From positions 1 to 37,832 of the IMG/VR virus record IMGVR_UViG_3300002835_000485: 37,832 bases of DNA, one strand, 5' to 3'. Source of the DNA: a virus. The notes beneath the pieces were generated by a model that was not told the DNA's origin, did not search any database, and saw only the letters and a list, made by a program, of their open reading frames with translations. Shown piece after piece: positions 29,287-36,203 of the stretch (positions within the stretch are counted from its first letter, which is position 1; every line of letters begins with the position of its first letter). A program made the position numbers and the translations under genes.

Positions 29287-29495
29287 TTCTTCTCCTTAAG
29301 TTTCAGGTAATTATACTCAGTGGCACATTGTTTGGGTTGCTCGGTGCAGTAGATGATTCCGGCGTTTTTGCCAAGTTCGATGTTACCTTTCGCTGACAGA
29401 GTTGCGCCGATAGCAATTAACATTCCCGAAACCACAAGGACGATAAGGCATGTCATAAATCCGACAAACATTGATTCTTCTTCTGTTCTTATCAT
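29283..29495 (-). CDS. Small membrane protein, 70 aa
   Basis: Starts MIRTEEESMFVGFMTCLIVL; the ATG overlaps the stop of the next gene (ATGA), which chooses 29495 over the inner Met at 29471. One transmembrane segment (GFMTCLIVLVVSGMLIAIGA) follows a charged start. A Cys pair (CTEQPKQC) in the C-terminal part could form a disulphide. Function unknown. Confidence 0.66.
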   Translation of the reverse strand: MIRTEEESMFVGFMTCLIVLVVSGMLIAIGATLSAKGNIELGKNAGIIYCTEQPKQCATEYNYLKLKEKK

Positions 29496-29695
29496 TCCCC
29501 ACCCTCCAGCTCCTCGGCGATCAGGCGGATCTGGGAGGAATCCACAGCGCGGACACCAAGAACGTCGTAACCAAGTTGCTCGTCAAGGGCACGCAGTGCG
29601 GCGGCAAGAGCTTTGCGATCGGTTTTCCACGAAGGCTCATTGTAAAGGCCAATTCGGTTGAAGGCAGTGTAAACTGCAAGAGCTTGAGAAGTCAT
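29492..29695 (-). CDS. Small hypothetical protein, ALRAL family
   Basis: 67 residues starting MTSQALAVYTAFNRIGLYNE. Shares the phrases AALRALDEQ, QIRLIAEELEG with the genes at 29895-30143 and 32227-32433 (AALRAAADQVV, ELLAIAAELEG). The three look like diverged copies of one small helical family. No function known. Confidence 0.64.
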   Translation of the reverse strand: MTSQALAVYTAFNRIGLYNEPSWKTDRKALAAALRALDEQLGYDVLGVRAVDSSQIRLIAEELEGGE

Positions 29696-29895
29696 TCGGG
29701 CAAAATAAAGTCAATGTCGGAGGCGATTGCGTTGAGAATCGCGGTCTCTTCCCACAGCAGAGTGCCGTAGTCGCGGGAACCCTTCTCGCAGGCACGATTG
29801 CACTCATGGGTCAGATTGTGCGCCTCGTTGCGAAGGGCTTGAATCACACGCTCCCAATCGGCGCGGCAGAGGGTGAAGGTGTACAAAGGTTCCAT
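29692..29895 (-). CDS. Small hypothetical protein, 67 aa
   Basis: Starts MEPLYTFTLCRADWERVIQA. Helical with two Cys/His-containing parts (LTHECNRACEKG). Coupled to neighbours on both sides. No family recognised. Confidence 0.6.
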   Translation of the reverse strand: MEPLYTFTLCRADWERVIQALRNEAHNLTHECNRACEKGSRDYGTLLWEETAILNAIASDIDFILPE

Positions 29896-30143
29896 CAGTT
29901 AGCACCCTCCAGCTCAGCGGCGATGGCGAGGAGTTTGTGGCGAACGTCTTGGATCGTTTCACTGTAAATGTCGTCGTCGTCATGAGCAAACTCCGGCACC
30001 ACCTGATCCGCAGCAGCTCGCAGGGCGGCGGCGACTCCGTTGAGTTCAACAGGTGTCACTTCCCATTCCGAGTGTTCAAGAAATGCGTTCCACGTAGCGA
30101 GCGCGGCGGGGGAGAGAGTGGTCATAGCGGTTTCGTTTTCCAT
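29895..30143 (-). CDS. Small hypothetical protein, AALRAAADQVV family, copy 2
   Basis: 82 residues starting MENETAMTTLSPAALATWNA. The core (LNGVAAALRAAADQVVPEF) and end (KLLAIAAELEGAN) match 32227-32433 closely. The spread of this family across the accessory region points to duplication. First gene after cassette copy 6. Function unknown. Confidence 0.66.
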   Translation of the reverse strand: MENETAMTTLSPAALATWNAFLEHSEWEVTPVELNGVAAALRAAADQVVPEFAHDDDDIYSETIQDVRHKLLAIAAELEGAN

Positions 30144-30149
30144 GAATTA

Positions 30150-30212
30150 ACTATAGCGCCTTTTGCCCCAAAAGCAAAGGGGGCAAACCGCCCCATCAGG
30201 TAGGGGAAACCG
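30150..30212 (-). promoter_or_regulatory. Terminator/promoter cassette, copy 6
   Basis: -35 TTTGCT (30173-30178), 17-base spacer, -10 TATAGT (30150-30155). Upstream GGGGCGGTTTGCCCC with T run. The stop codon of the 54-residue gene lies inside the cassette, so the terminator begins within that coding sequence. Confidence 0.7.
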
Positions 30213-30360
30213 TTCCTCGGATGGGACCGTCGCCTTTGCCTTCCAGAGACTTTACAAGCAGCTCCGTGAACTTCTCCTGAGCCTCGGAATCGTACGCCAT
30301 CATATTGCCGTTCAACTCTCGAAGAAGCTCGGTCAGATCTTTCCACTCTTCTTGTTCCAC
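30196..30360 (-). CDS. Small hypothetical protein, GTG start, 54 aa
   Basis: Reads MEQEEWKDLTELLRELNGNM from a GTG at 30360, preceded by TGAGGTGA, a fair SD. The only other starts are two ATG codons further in. Helical, acidic, ending in RGTVSPT inside the cassette. Small, but the open frame fills the gap between the 92-residue gene and the cassette. Confidence 0.55.
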   Translation of the reverse strand: MEQEEWKDLTELLRELNGNMMAYDSEAQEKFTELLVKSLEGKGDGPIRGTVSPT

Positions 30361-30373
30361 GGTTCACCTCAAA

Positions 30374-30652
30374 TCAAAAAACATCGTTAGGTTGGAAGAC
30401 AGCATTCTCTCTTTGTGCCCATTCAATCAGTCTGTCGCCCAAATCAAGAGCCATCTCAGGGGTGAGAAGAATCTCCTCGAAGTCGCCCCATTGTGAGCGC
30501 CGACCGAGCAGATAACCGACTGCGTTACGAAGGCGATTCCAGAGAGGTAGCGGTGAGAGGTGAATTTCAAGGAAGGCATCATTTTCATCCGCCGAAACTA
30601 CGAAACTATGCTCAATGCTTCCGCAGGGGCAAATGAATAGAGTGCGCTTCAT
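30374..30652 (-). CDS. Hypothetical protein, 92 aa
   Basis: Starts MKRTLFICPCGSIEHSFVVS; a CPC pair near the start and a histidine suggest a possible metal site. A strand-rich N terminus, then helices (LLTPEMALDLGDRLIEWAQR). ATGA overlap with the HAD phosphatase gene upstream. From memory similar small proteins occur in T4-like cyanophages, without known function. Confidence 0.64.
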   Translation of the reverse strand: MKRTLFICPCGSIEHSFVVSADENDAFLEIHLSPLPLWNRLRNAVGYLLGRRSQWGDFEEILLTPEMALDLGDRLIEWAQRENAVFQPNDVF

Positions 30653-31041
30653 TGTTTCACGTGAATTACGGGAACATTATTCCTCTGGAGCATTTCGATA
30701 TTCCCTGCGTTATCGTCAGCCCACACAAGCGGATCGCCGTAGAAAGAACGAATCCTGTTTAGGTGATCTTCCTTGATTACGTGGTCCGGAACTCCCTCTT
30801 GGTCGTCTGGACGCATGAAGATTTGAATCGGAAGAAGTCCGTGCATCTTCAACCACTCGGTTGTTTGCGGACGCAGGCGCTCAGGGCGAGCGGTAGAGAT
30901 TAGCAGCGGACGTTCAGCCTGGAGTGCGATTGCCACAAGAAGCATCGCGGCATTCTCTCTCAGGGTTAGGAGGTTGTTCTCGTCGTAATGCTCCGAGGTA
31001 AGGGTGCCATCAATGTCAAAGACAACAGGTTGTTTTCTCAT
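30649..31041 (-). CDS. HAD-superfamily phosphatase, polynucleotide 3'-phosphatase-like
   Basis: 130 residues from ATG 31041; the longer in-frame start would overlap the upstream gene by far. HAD motif I is FDIDGTLTSEH (D9 and D11), motif II is LISTARPERLR, and motif III/IV is ADDNAGN at about 105-111 with K in between (HVIKEDHLNRI). The phrase TTEWLKMHGL ... MRPDDQ resembles the 3'-phosphatase domain of T4 polynucleotide kinase. The kinase domain is not fused; a separate P-loop kinase lies at 34956-35414. Likely heals DNA or RNA 3' ends, or acts on a nucleotide. Confidence 0.82.
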   Translation of the reverse strand: MRKQPVVFDIDGTLTSEHYDENNLLTLRENAAMLLVAIALQAERPLLISTARPERLRPQTTEWLKMHGLLPIQIFMRPDDQEGVPDHVIKEDHLNRIRSFYGDPLVWADDNAGNIEMLQRNNVPVIHVKQ

Positions 31042-31295
31042 ACCAATTTTGCTTGCAGTTTGTCCAGGGTCTGAAGAAGGTTGTTCATTCGGTTTGCCTC
31101 TTGCTGAGCCTCGTCCAGTTGCCCCCTCGTAACGTAGGTGGCGATTGTTTTCGAGCGTCCCGCCCGATAAGTTTCTGCGTAGGCGTCGGCGCATAGCGCC
31201 AGAATCGCCCACTGTTCGTTGGTCAGGGTTACCGAGCGACTAATTTCGTTCTCAGGCTCCCCTGCGAAAACAACTAGCTCTGTGTCAGTCAACAT
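31038..31295 (-). CDS. Hypothetical protein, 85 aa
   Basis: Starts MLTDTELVVFAGEPENEISR at ATG 31295. Pattern: acidic start, a helix NEQWAILALCADAYAETYRAG, then QLDEAQQEANRMNNLLQTLDK, a likely coiled coil. ATGA overlap with the HAD gene. No function known. Confidence 0.62.
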   Translation of the reverse strand: MLTDTELVVFAGEPENEISRSVTLTNEQWAILALCADAYAETYRAGRSKTIATYVTRGQLDEAQQEANRMNNLLQTLDKLQAKLV

Positions 31296-31524
31296 TTTCT
31301 CTCTCTTTGAAGAATTCCGCTGCGATTCTGTCCGCATTTCGCTTTATTTCGTAGCGCACCCAGGGGCTGTCCGGGTGATAGCGAACCTTGAACCAGAAAC
31401 GTTGAAGCTCGATGCGGAGGAGCTTGGATTGCAACACTAACCAGTCATACACGTTGCTATCTTGAACAACAACGTAAACGAGGCAAGCGCCAATCGTGAA
31501 CCAAGTTAGTGTGGCGACGTTCAT
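31285..31524 (-). CDS. Small membrane protein, 79 aa
   Basis: Starts MNVATLTWFTIGACLVYVVV; this first stretch (TLTWFTIGACLVYVVV) is a likely transmembrane or signal-anchor segment. The rest is basic and Trp/Tyr-rich (RIELQRFWFKVRYHPDSPWV). Overlaps its downstream neighbour by 11 bases. Function unknown. Confidence 0.64.
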   Translation of the reverse strand: MNVATLTWFTIGACLVYVVVQDSNVYDWLVLQSKLLRIELQRFWFKVRYHPDSPWVRYEIKRNADRIAAEFFKERENVD

Positions 31525-31706
31525 GCTAAGTCTGCCGAGTCAACTACTACCAGAGTTGAATCGATAGCAATCAGCCACGTGTTCAACAGTCTTTTCAGTT
31601 TATCATTATCAACGTTCTCACCGTTGATGTTTAGGTTGAGGTCAGTGTCGTGATCGCCGTTGTAAGACCGGTAGGAAAAGTCAACGGTGTTCTTTTCAGA
31701 GCTCAT
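31521..31706 (-). CDS. Small hypothetical protein, 61 aa
   Basis: Starts MSSEKNTVDFSYRSYNGDHD at ATG 31706; the longer in-frame start is rejected because it would overlap its neighbour by 70 bases. Strands with an Asn/Asp-rich turn (DTDLNLNINGENVDNDKLKR). ATGA overlap with the next gene. No family known. Confidence 0.6.
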   Translation of the reverse strand: MSSEKNTVDFSYRSYNGDHDTDLNLNINGENVDNDKLKRLLNTWLIAIDSTLVVVDSADLA

Positions 31707-31968
31707 TTTGTTTCTTGATGTTGAGTAGGAGAAGGAAGCCTTCGTATTTTGAGAAGGTGGCAATAGGCTGCCAGTGGTTCAGATAAGAGGTCGAAAGATA
31801 CCACTCGTCGTCTTTTTTGTAGACGCGAGCGACAGGAACACCCTCATAACTAGCAGCGTAAATCACCTCCGCTTCCGAGGAGGAGACGATCCACAATGGT
31901 GACTGATAGTCCAAGGGTTTACCGTACTCGACGAATGTTCTCCCAGTAAGGAGAGTCTGGACGTTCAT
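31696..31968 (-). CDS. Hypothetical protein, 90 aa
   Basis: Starts MNVQTLLTGRTFVEYGKPLD. Beta-rich: WIVSSSEAEVIYAASYEGVP, VARVYKKDDEWYLSTSYLNH. Its first 50 bases overlap the end of the next gene in another frame, both in the same direction. No family recognised. Confidence 0.6.
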   Translation of the reverse strand: MNVQTLLTGRTFVEYGKPLDYQSPLWIVSSSEAEVIYAASYEGVPVARVYKKDDEWYLSTSYLNHWQPIATFSKYEGFLLLLNIKKQNEL

Positions 31969-32227
31969 TGGGTTGCACCTTGATTGGAGTGAGAGTTGCT
32001 TTGCGACGCTTGAGAATTTCCCAGAGTCCCGCCTTGAGGCGAGGGTCGGTAGTAGTATTATAGGCAGTCACGAGTTTCGTAAATGCCTCGTCGCGCTCGG
32101 GAATGCGAAGGTTTTCTCGCGAGAGAATGTTTTTCGTGAGGTCAAGATCGCCAGGTTTGCCTTGAACTTTTGCCCTGCCGAAATTGCCGGTGTGAACGCC
32201 AGTAGTGCGTAGACCGTGATTTGCCAT
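31919..32227 (-). CDS. Hypothetical basic protein, 102 aa
   Basis: Starts MANHGLRTTGVHTGNFGRAK; a basic, Gly-rich start, then a helix (EAFTKLVTAYNTTTDPRLKA) and basic RRKATLT. Could bind nucleic acid; that is only from charge. The end overlaps the next gene by 50 bases, an unusually long overlap for this window. Confidence 0.62.
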   Translation of the reverse strand: MANHGLRTTGVHTGNFGRAKVQGKPGDLDLTKNILSRENLRIPERDEAFTKLVTAYNTTTDPRLKAGLWEILKRRKATLTPIKVQPNERPDSPYWENIRRVR

Positions 32228-32433
32228 CAGTTGAAACCCCCCAGCTCGGCGGCGATGGCGAGGAGTTCGGCGCGGATCTCGTTGTTCTTGCGGGATCCAT
32301 TTGCCGGCACCACCTGATCCGCAGCAGCACGAAGGGCGGCGGCGATTAAGTGCTGCGTGTCACAGTCGGGTTCAGTGTTATCACAAACGGCATCCAGCAC
32401 CGCCTGCGCGGCGGGGGAGAGAAGTTCAGTCAT
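32227..32433 (-). CDS. Small hypothetical protein, AALRAAADQVV family, copy 3
   Basis: 68 residues from ATG 32433 (MTELLSPAAQAVLDAVCDNT). The core LIAAALRAAADQVVPANGSR and the end RAELLAIAAELGGFN match 29895-30143. An in-frame start 84 bases upstream lies inside the previous gene and is rejected. Function unknown. Confidence 0.66.
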   Translation of the reverse strand: MTELLSPAAQAVLDAVCDNTEPDCDTQHLIAAALRAAADQVVPANGSRKNNEIRAELLAIAAELGGFN

Positions 32434-32611
32434 CGTAGTGTGGGTAACAAAAGAGTTTTTCAATACGTCCAACCTCAATCTCAAATTGTTCAGCCATATC
32501 AAACGGCTGGCAATCATGAGTTTCGGCTAGTTCGCTTAACTGGAGACACGTCACCTCGCGGAGTTTCTCAAGAAGAAAGCAACGGAGAGCCCGTTTATGC
32601 GCTGGCTTCAT
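32426..32611 (-). CDS. Small hypothetical protein, 61 aa
   Basis: Starts MKPAHKRALRCFLLEKLREV. Helical with a helix-turn-helix-like part (LQLSELAETHDCQPFDMAEQ). ATGA overlap with the TPPPELVQQW gene upstream. No family known. Confidence 0.6.
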   Translation of the reverse strand: MKPAHKRALRCFLLEKLREVTCLQLSELAETHDCQPFDMAEQFEIEVGRIEKLFCYPHYDD

Positions 32612-32937
32612 TCGGGTAGCGCCTCCAGTGCGCGACGGATTGTATCGGTGATCTCTGGAACCACGACATCCATTTTTTCAATCGTTCCCAGCATTTCCAA
32701 CGCAATGCTGTTTAGTGTCTGCGGCTTGGGGCGCCTGGCGGCTCCGAGATCATGCGCAGAATCGAAGTAACCATTTCGGTCAAGCCATCCGACGCACGCC
32801 TCCAGCTCCTGGTCGGCACCCCATTGGGCGGCACAGTTGGGAATGTAGATAAGAAATGGTTCCTGCAATTTGCGGCACTGGTCATGCCACTGCTGCACCA
32901 GCTCGGGCGGTGGGGTAATCGGGTGTTGATTAGTCAT
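32608..32937 (-). CDS. Hypothetical protein, TPPPELVQQW family, copy 2
   Basis: 109 residues from ATG 32937 (MTNQHPITPPPELVQQWHDQ). Same landmarks as 27926-28300, with CAAQWGADQELEACVGWLDR and AARRPKPQTL, ending RRALEALPE. The earlier start at 33003 overlaps the gene upstream and is rejected. Function unknown. Confidence 0.7.
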   Translation of the reverse strand: MTNQHPITPPPELVQQWHDQCRKLQEPFLIYIPNCAAQWGADQELEACVGWLDRNGYFDSAHDLGAARRPKPQTLNSIALEMLGTIEKMDVVVPEITDTIRRALEALPE

Positions 32938-32947
32938 GTTGGTTAAT

Positions 32948-33184
32948 TCAGTTGCCAGGAAAGGTGATCGTGAGCTCATCACTCCAGAGAGCAGAACTTT
33001 CACAGCGAGACAGGTGCATCACGCAGCCTCCTCCAACCATTGTGAAGTCAGGGTCAAGTCGAACTAGGAAAGGTTGGTTGGAGTATTCAACTCGGCAGCA
33101 AAGGTAGTGACCCGGTGCGGTAGGTCTGTTGCGAGGCTTAAGGGTTAGGTTCGTTGTGAGGGGCACGGGGTCGTTTTCGTTCAT
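32948..33184 (-). CDS. Hypothetical protein, 78 aa
   Basis: Starts MNENDPVPLTTNLTLKPRNR. Beta-rich: GHYLCCRVEYSNQPFLVRLD, with the GHYLC/R-V pattern common in phage proteins that begin P-x-x-PG-x-YL. Single-gene unit or first gene after cassette copy 7. No function known. Confidence 0.62.
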   Translation of the reverse strand: MNENDPVPLTTNLTLKPRNRPTAPGHYLCCRVEYSNQPFLVRLDPDFTMVGGGCVMHLSRCESSALWSDELTITFPGN

Positions 33185-33190
33185 GAATTA

Positions 33191-33257
33191 ACTATAGCGC
33201 CTTTTGCCCGTTTTCGAAAGGGGGCAAACCGCCCTCCGAGGTACGGTTAACCGCCCT
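33191..33257 (-). promoter_or_regulatory. Terminator/promoter cassette, copy 7
   Basis: -35 TTTCGA (33214-33219), 17-base spacer, -10 TATAGT (33191-33196), with TTTGCCC/GGGCAAA able to pair across the spacer. Upstream GGGCGGTTAACCGTACC just after the stop of the 42-residue gene. The -35 to -10 region is identical to copy 1. Confidence 0.7.
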
Positions 33258-33384
33258 ACTCGTGATAACCGATAATCACGTATCCTTGCTTCCTCAGGTC
33301 GTCCAAAGCGTGTTTCCCCCAGGGAACCCACCGCCACTCAGTTTTTCCACCTGCAAGAAGCAAGTGAACGCACATGTACCTCAT
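33256..33384 (-). CDS. Small hypothetical protein, 42 aa
   Basis: Starts MRYMCVHLLLAGGKTEWRWV at ATG 33384, one base after the exonuclease stop codon, and stops at the edge of cassette copy 7. Strand-helix with WVPWGKHALDDLRKQGYVII. Small but neatly placed; no family. Confidence 0.55.
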   Translation of the reverse strand: MRYMCVHLLLAGGKTEWRWVPWGKHALDDLRKQGYVIIGYHE

Positions 33385-33385
33385 C

Positions 33386-34267
33386 TCAGCACCCAAGTGT
33401 CTGCAGGATTTTACCTTTGCGCTTCAACATCTGCTTGAACTCAAGCGCCTCGAAGAGCGCCTCGACGTGAAGGGGAATGGGCGGACTCGACGCAAACCAG
33501 ATCAGATCAGGAACGTCGTGCTCCAGCGTTACCAAACGCAGGTTGGCGAGGAAAGTCCCGGCATTGTCTTTCACCTTCGGGTGAAGGCAAATTCGGTCGG
33601 CACCGGTGAGTCCCGAGAAAACGTCCTCCTTGGGGCGGCTTTCCTTGATAATTTTGACGGCAGTCTTCGGACCGATCTTAGGAATCCCTGCCACGTTATC
33701 GCTGGAGTCACCGCTGAGCGCCTTGAAGTATTTGACCTCTGCCGGGAACACACCGAAGTGATTAAGCACGCCGTCAATATCAACAAGCTCGATCTTCTTC
33801 GTCGAGCTAAACAGCAGGACCTTCACCCTGTTGCTAACTAACTGAAGCAAATCTTTGTCACAAGTTAGGATGTGAACTTCTTCGTAAGCCGTTGAATGAC
33901 GTGAAATATGCGCGATTACGTCGTCAGCCTCGTAGCCTGGTGCCTTCGCGATCGTCATGCCCAGCGTGGGCAAAACTTCCTCCAGCAGCAGGCTTTGATC
34001 GGCGTAGTGGGCAATGTCGCCACCCTCACGATTGGCCTTGTAGGCAGTTGACTCTTTCTTGCGCCAGTTGTTTCCACCTTCGGCGCAGGGAATCACGCAG
34101 CTGTACTCTTCCTTCGCCATGATGGCAAAGAGTGCGTTTAGGAACCCCATTGTCCCGGTAACGGGAATTCCAGCCGAAGTTGTGAGCTCACCGCAGGTGC
34201 GTGTGAGTGCAGATCGCGAGCGGTGGAACAGGGCGGAGCAGTCGATTAGCAGCAGGCGGTTCTTCAT
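33386..34267 (-). CDS. 5'-3' exonuclease, FEN/PolI N-terminal family
   Basis: 293 residues. Metal-binding landmarks of the flap nuclease family are in order: LLIDCSALFHR (D9), TGTMGFLNAL, YKANREG, GYEADDVIAHI (about 111-121), LTCDKDLLQLV (about 134-144), LSGDSSDNVAGIPKIGPKTA (about 184-203, the helix-hairpin-helix). The position expected for an acidic metal ligand in the DxxP/FR region reads PCAEGGNNWRK, less usual. It removes RNA primers or flaps and complements the polymerase, which lacks such a domain. ATGA overlap with the metallophosphatase. Confidence 0.88.
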   Translation of the reverse strand: MKNRLLLIDCSALFHRSRSALTRTCGELTTSAGIPVTGTMGFLNALFAIMAKEEYSCVIPCAEGGNNWRKKESTAYKANREGGDIAHYADQSLLLEEVLPTLGMTIAKAPGYEADDVIAHISRHSTAYEEVHILTCDKDLLQLVSNRVKVLLFSSTKKIELVDIDGVLNHFGVFPAEVKYFKALSGDSSDNVAGIPKIGPKTAVKIIKESRPKEDVFSGLTGADRICLHPKVKDNAGTFLANLRLVTLEHDVPDLIWFASSPPIPLHVEALFEALEFKQMLKRKGKILQTLGC

Positions 34268-34956
34268 TGAGGGTCGGTTTCGATCTGAAAGAAGGTGTCT
34301 TGGGTGGCGTTGTAAGCAGTTAGCACTCCGGTTTTGTACGCAAGAGTGTCAATGCAAATACCGTTCGGAATTCGGTAGGGCAATGCGCCTTTCGGAGTGT
34401 GACCGAAGACAACTTTCTTGAGGTGCGGAGTCCACTTTTCAAATTGCGGCCCATCGTCCAGAAAGGGTCTCCGCATCCATAGAAATTGCTCTCGAAGGTA
34501 GTGCGTCCCCATCATCGTTTGGGGATCCTCACCAGGCGGGCAGCCTGCGTGTGTAAACAGTGTGTCACCGATTACAGTGTAGTACGGCAGCTCGCGAAGC
34601 CATTCGGCGTGTTTCCTTAGTTTTTCGAAATCTTCCCAGTTTCCACCATTCATAACCCAGTCTTCCCACCCGCAACCCGCGTCAGCGTTGAGAAACATTT
34701 GCTCGTGATTGCCACGAATCACGGTGAATGCCTCAAGACCGTTGCGAGTGGGATCCTCGAGAAGGCAGCGAGTGAGTTCCAGGACGACCAAGTCCTCCCC
34801 GCCACGATCAATCAAGTCGCCAAGAAGAATGACATGGGCTCCGCTGTCGCGAACCCAGTCAAGAAACATTAAGTAAGGTTCTGCAGTTGCGTGAATGTCA
34901 CCAACGGCGATCACGTCGCCGGGATTGATAACATCGCAGAAATTAAAAATATCCAT
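34264..34956 (-). CDS. Metallophosphatase, bis(5'-nucleosyl)/serine-threonine phosphatase type
   Basis: 230 residues from ATG 34956, which overlaps the kinase stop (TGATG). The calcineurin-like metal motifs are complete: VGDIHATAEP (D20/H22), LLGDLIDRGGED (D48, D52), IRGNHEQMF (N83, H84), a histidine in THAGCPPGED and VVFGHTPKGAL with the last ligand. This layout is that of lambda phosphatase and PrpE/ApaH-like enzymes. With the kinase and 5' nuclease it forms a nucleic-acid end-processing module. Substrate not determinable; residue numbers approximate. Confidence 0.88.
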   Translation of the reverse strand: MDIFNFCDVINPGDVIAVGDIHATAEPYLMFLDWVRDSGAHVILLGDLIDRGGEDLVVLELTRCLLEDPTRNGLEAFTVIRGNHEQMFLNADAGCGWEDWVMNGGNWEDFEKLRKHAEWLRELPYYTVIGDTLFTHAGCPPGEDPQTMMGTHYLREQFLWMRRPFLDDGPQFEKWTPHLKKVVFGHTPKGALPYRIPNGICIDTLAYKTGVLTAYNATQDTFFQIETDPQ

Positions 34957-35414
34957 CAAAAGATAAAGTTGATTCGATCAAAGGATTCGTTATAGATGTT
35001 CTTCAGAGAAGCGTTCAGCTTCTGGTGCATGGTGCGAATCACATGCTCGGGAACTTTGCGAGTCCGAGAAGCGTTGCGCTTCAGGCAGGTTTCAACAGTC
35101 GGGTTGACGACCACGGCTTCAATCTTGGTGTAACCGTAAGACTTCAGAAGAGCGATAGCCTCCTTCCGATAAGACGCTCGATAATGAGTACCGTCCAGAA
35201 TAACAGGCATACCGCAAGCTTCAGAAACCAGCTCCTCAATTCGGTCCTGGATTTCCACCCAGTTGCCCTGGATGTCAGCGGAACCGTAGAGTTCAGCGCG
35301 AATGTCGTCACCGGAGATAACAAAAGCATTCTCAGACTCTGCCAGTTCGGAAGCAAAGGTGGATTTGCCGGAGCCAGGAGCTCCGACCATCACGTAAGCA
35401 CGGAATTCGTTCAT
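34956..35414 (-). CDS. Polynucleotide kinase-like P-loop kinase
   Basis: 152 residues. Walker A is GAPGSGKST (11-19); the DD pair of SGDDIRAELYGS (35-46) matches the T4 PNK 5'-kinase active site; ILDGTHYRASYRKEAI and a basic lid RNASRTRKVPEHVIRTMHQK follow. The T4 enzyme joins this domain to a 3'-phosphatase; here the phosphatase-like HAD gene is separate at 30649. It is the first gene after cassette copy 8 and leads the operon with the metallophosphatase and exonuclease. Likely phosphorylates 5'-hydroxyl ends. Confidence 0.83.
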   Translation of the reverse strand: MNEFRAYVMVGAPGSGKSTFASELAESENAFVISGDDIRAELYGSADIQGNWVEIQDRIEELVSEACGMPVILDGTHYRASYRKEAIALLKSYGYTKIEAVVVNPTVETCLKRNASRTRKVPEHVIRTMHQKLNASLKNIYNESFDRINFIF

Positions 35415-35420
35415 GATATA

Positions 35421-35485
35421 ACTATAGCGTTTTTTGGCCGAAAGGTAAAGGGGGTAAACCGCCCCCTAAGGTACGGTTAACCGCC
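35421..35485 (-). promoter_or_regulatory. Terminator/promoter cassette, copy 8
   Basis: -35 TTTACC (35444-35449), 17-base spacer, -10 TATAGT (35421-35426), before the kinase operon. GGGGGCGGTTTACCCCC with T run is the terminator stem; the middle base change (GTAAACC for GCAAACC) keeps the pairing less perfect than in other copies. Confidence 0.7.
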
Positions 35486-35701
35486 CTTTCGAGAAGCTTC
35501 GTAGAACCGCCAACGATCGAGCCACTCCTTCCAAGGATTGGAATCGTCGATTACTCCTTGGTCAAGGTTCACAAAGTCTTGGACGATTCGCGCAGCGTCC
35601 TGAAGATCTTCGTCACTCCATGGTTCTTGCGGGAAGATGTTCTGGTTAGGAGTTGCGAGTAGGAGGTTACGCAGCTTGGACTTTAGAATTTCTGTTGTCA
35701 C
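35477..35701 (-). CDS. Hypothetical protein, 74 aa
   Basis: Starts MTTEILKSKLRNLLLATPNQ. Helical and acidic, with FPQEPWSDEDLQDAARIVQD and WKEWLDRWRFYEAS. Its start lies 35 bases inside the adenylyltransferase-like gene. No function recognised. Confidence 0.6.
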   Translation of the reverse strand: MTTEILKSKLRNLLLATPNQNIFPQEPWSDEDLQDAARIVQDFVNLDQGVIDDSNPWKEWLDRWRFYEASRKGG

Positions 35702-36203
35702 GGTGAAGCTCCTCTTTACGAAGGATCATAGCCAAGGCAGTCGCGTATTCATCTCCACCGTACAGACCGATAAGATCCTGGAGGAAATCCTCCGCATCGA
35801 TGAAGAATCGCATTTGCGTCGAAGAGTTGGTTCGGCGGTTGATGATTGTCGGACAGTCATAAACTTCTCCGAGTTTTCTCGCCATTTCCTGCTGATCGGA
35901 ACCGAGAACAATCGCGGCTTCCTTCCAGTAGGAAGATTCTACAGCTTTTGAGACTGCTTCGTACGGGCTCTTGGCTTTGTTAAAGTATACCCGATTCATG
36001 TCCAGTTTCGCTTCTCGGCACAGGTGCGTTAGAAGAAGCACACGAAGGTCCCAATCGTTGTTGTTCACTCCGTCGGACACGTAAACGTGGGCTTCATCGC
36101 CGTGCTCCAACATCATTGCGATCAGCTGAACGTGACCGCTGTGGGCGATGTTGAAACGGCCGAAGGTAACAGCGTGCTCGTAACGGATAGGCTCAGTTTT
36201 CAT
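35667..36203 (-). CDS. NMN adenylyltransferase-like nucleotidyltransferase
   Basis: 178 residues from ATG 36203; an in-frame start at 36236 is less likely because it lies inside the upstream gene. The nucleotidyltransferase signature GRFNIAHSGH (15-24) has the HxGH pair (H21, H24). Further in, IVLGSDQQEMARKLGEVYD and the RRTNSSTQMRFFI part replace the usual ISSTxxR; the second motif is thus divergent. Phage NMN adenylyltransferases make NAD, often with a NadV partner, which is absent from this window. A cytidylyltransferase is an alternative. The order with PNK-like genes suggests nucleotide and end-repair metabolism. Confidence 0.75.
   Translation of the reverse strand: MKTEPIRYEHAVTFGRFNIAHSGHVQLIAMMLEHGDEAHVYVSDGVNNNDWDLRVLLLTHLCREAKLDMNRVYFNKAKSPYEAVSKAVESSYWKEAAIVLGSDQQEMARKLGEVYDCPTIINRRTNSSTQMRFFIDAEDFLQDLIGLYGGDEYATALAMILRKEELHRDNRNSKVQAA

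Noticed and set aside
33408-33416. A further GGTAAAA match near the exonuclease gene end
   Set aside because: It is within coding sequence (KGKIL), is not followed by a gene start at the right distance, and lacks the flanking Gs.
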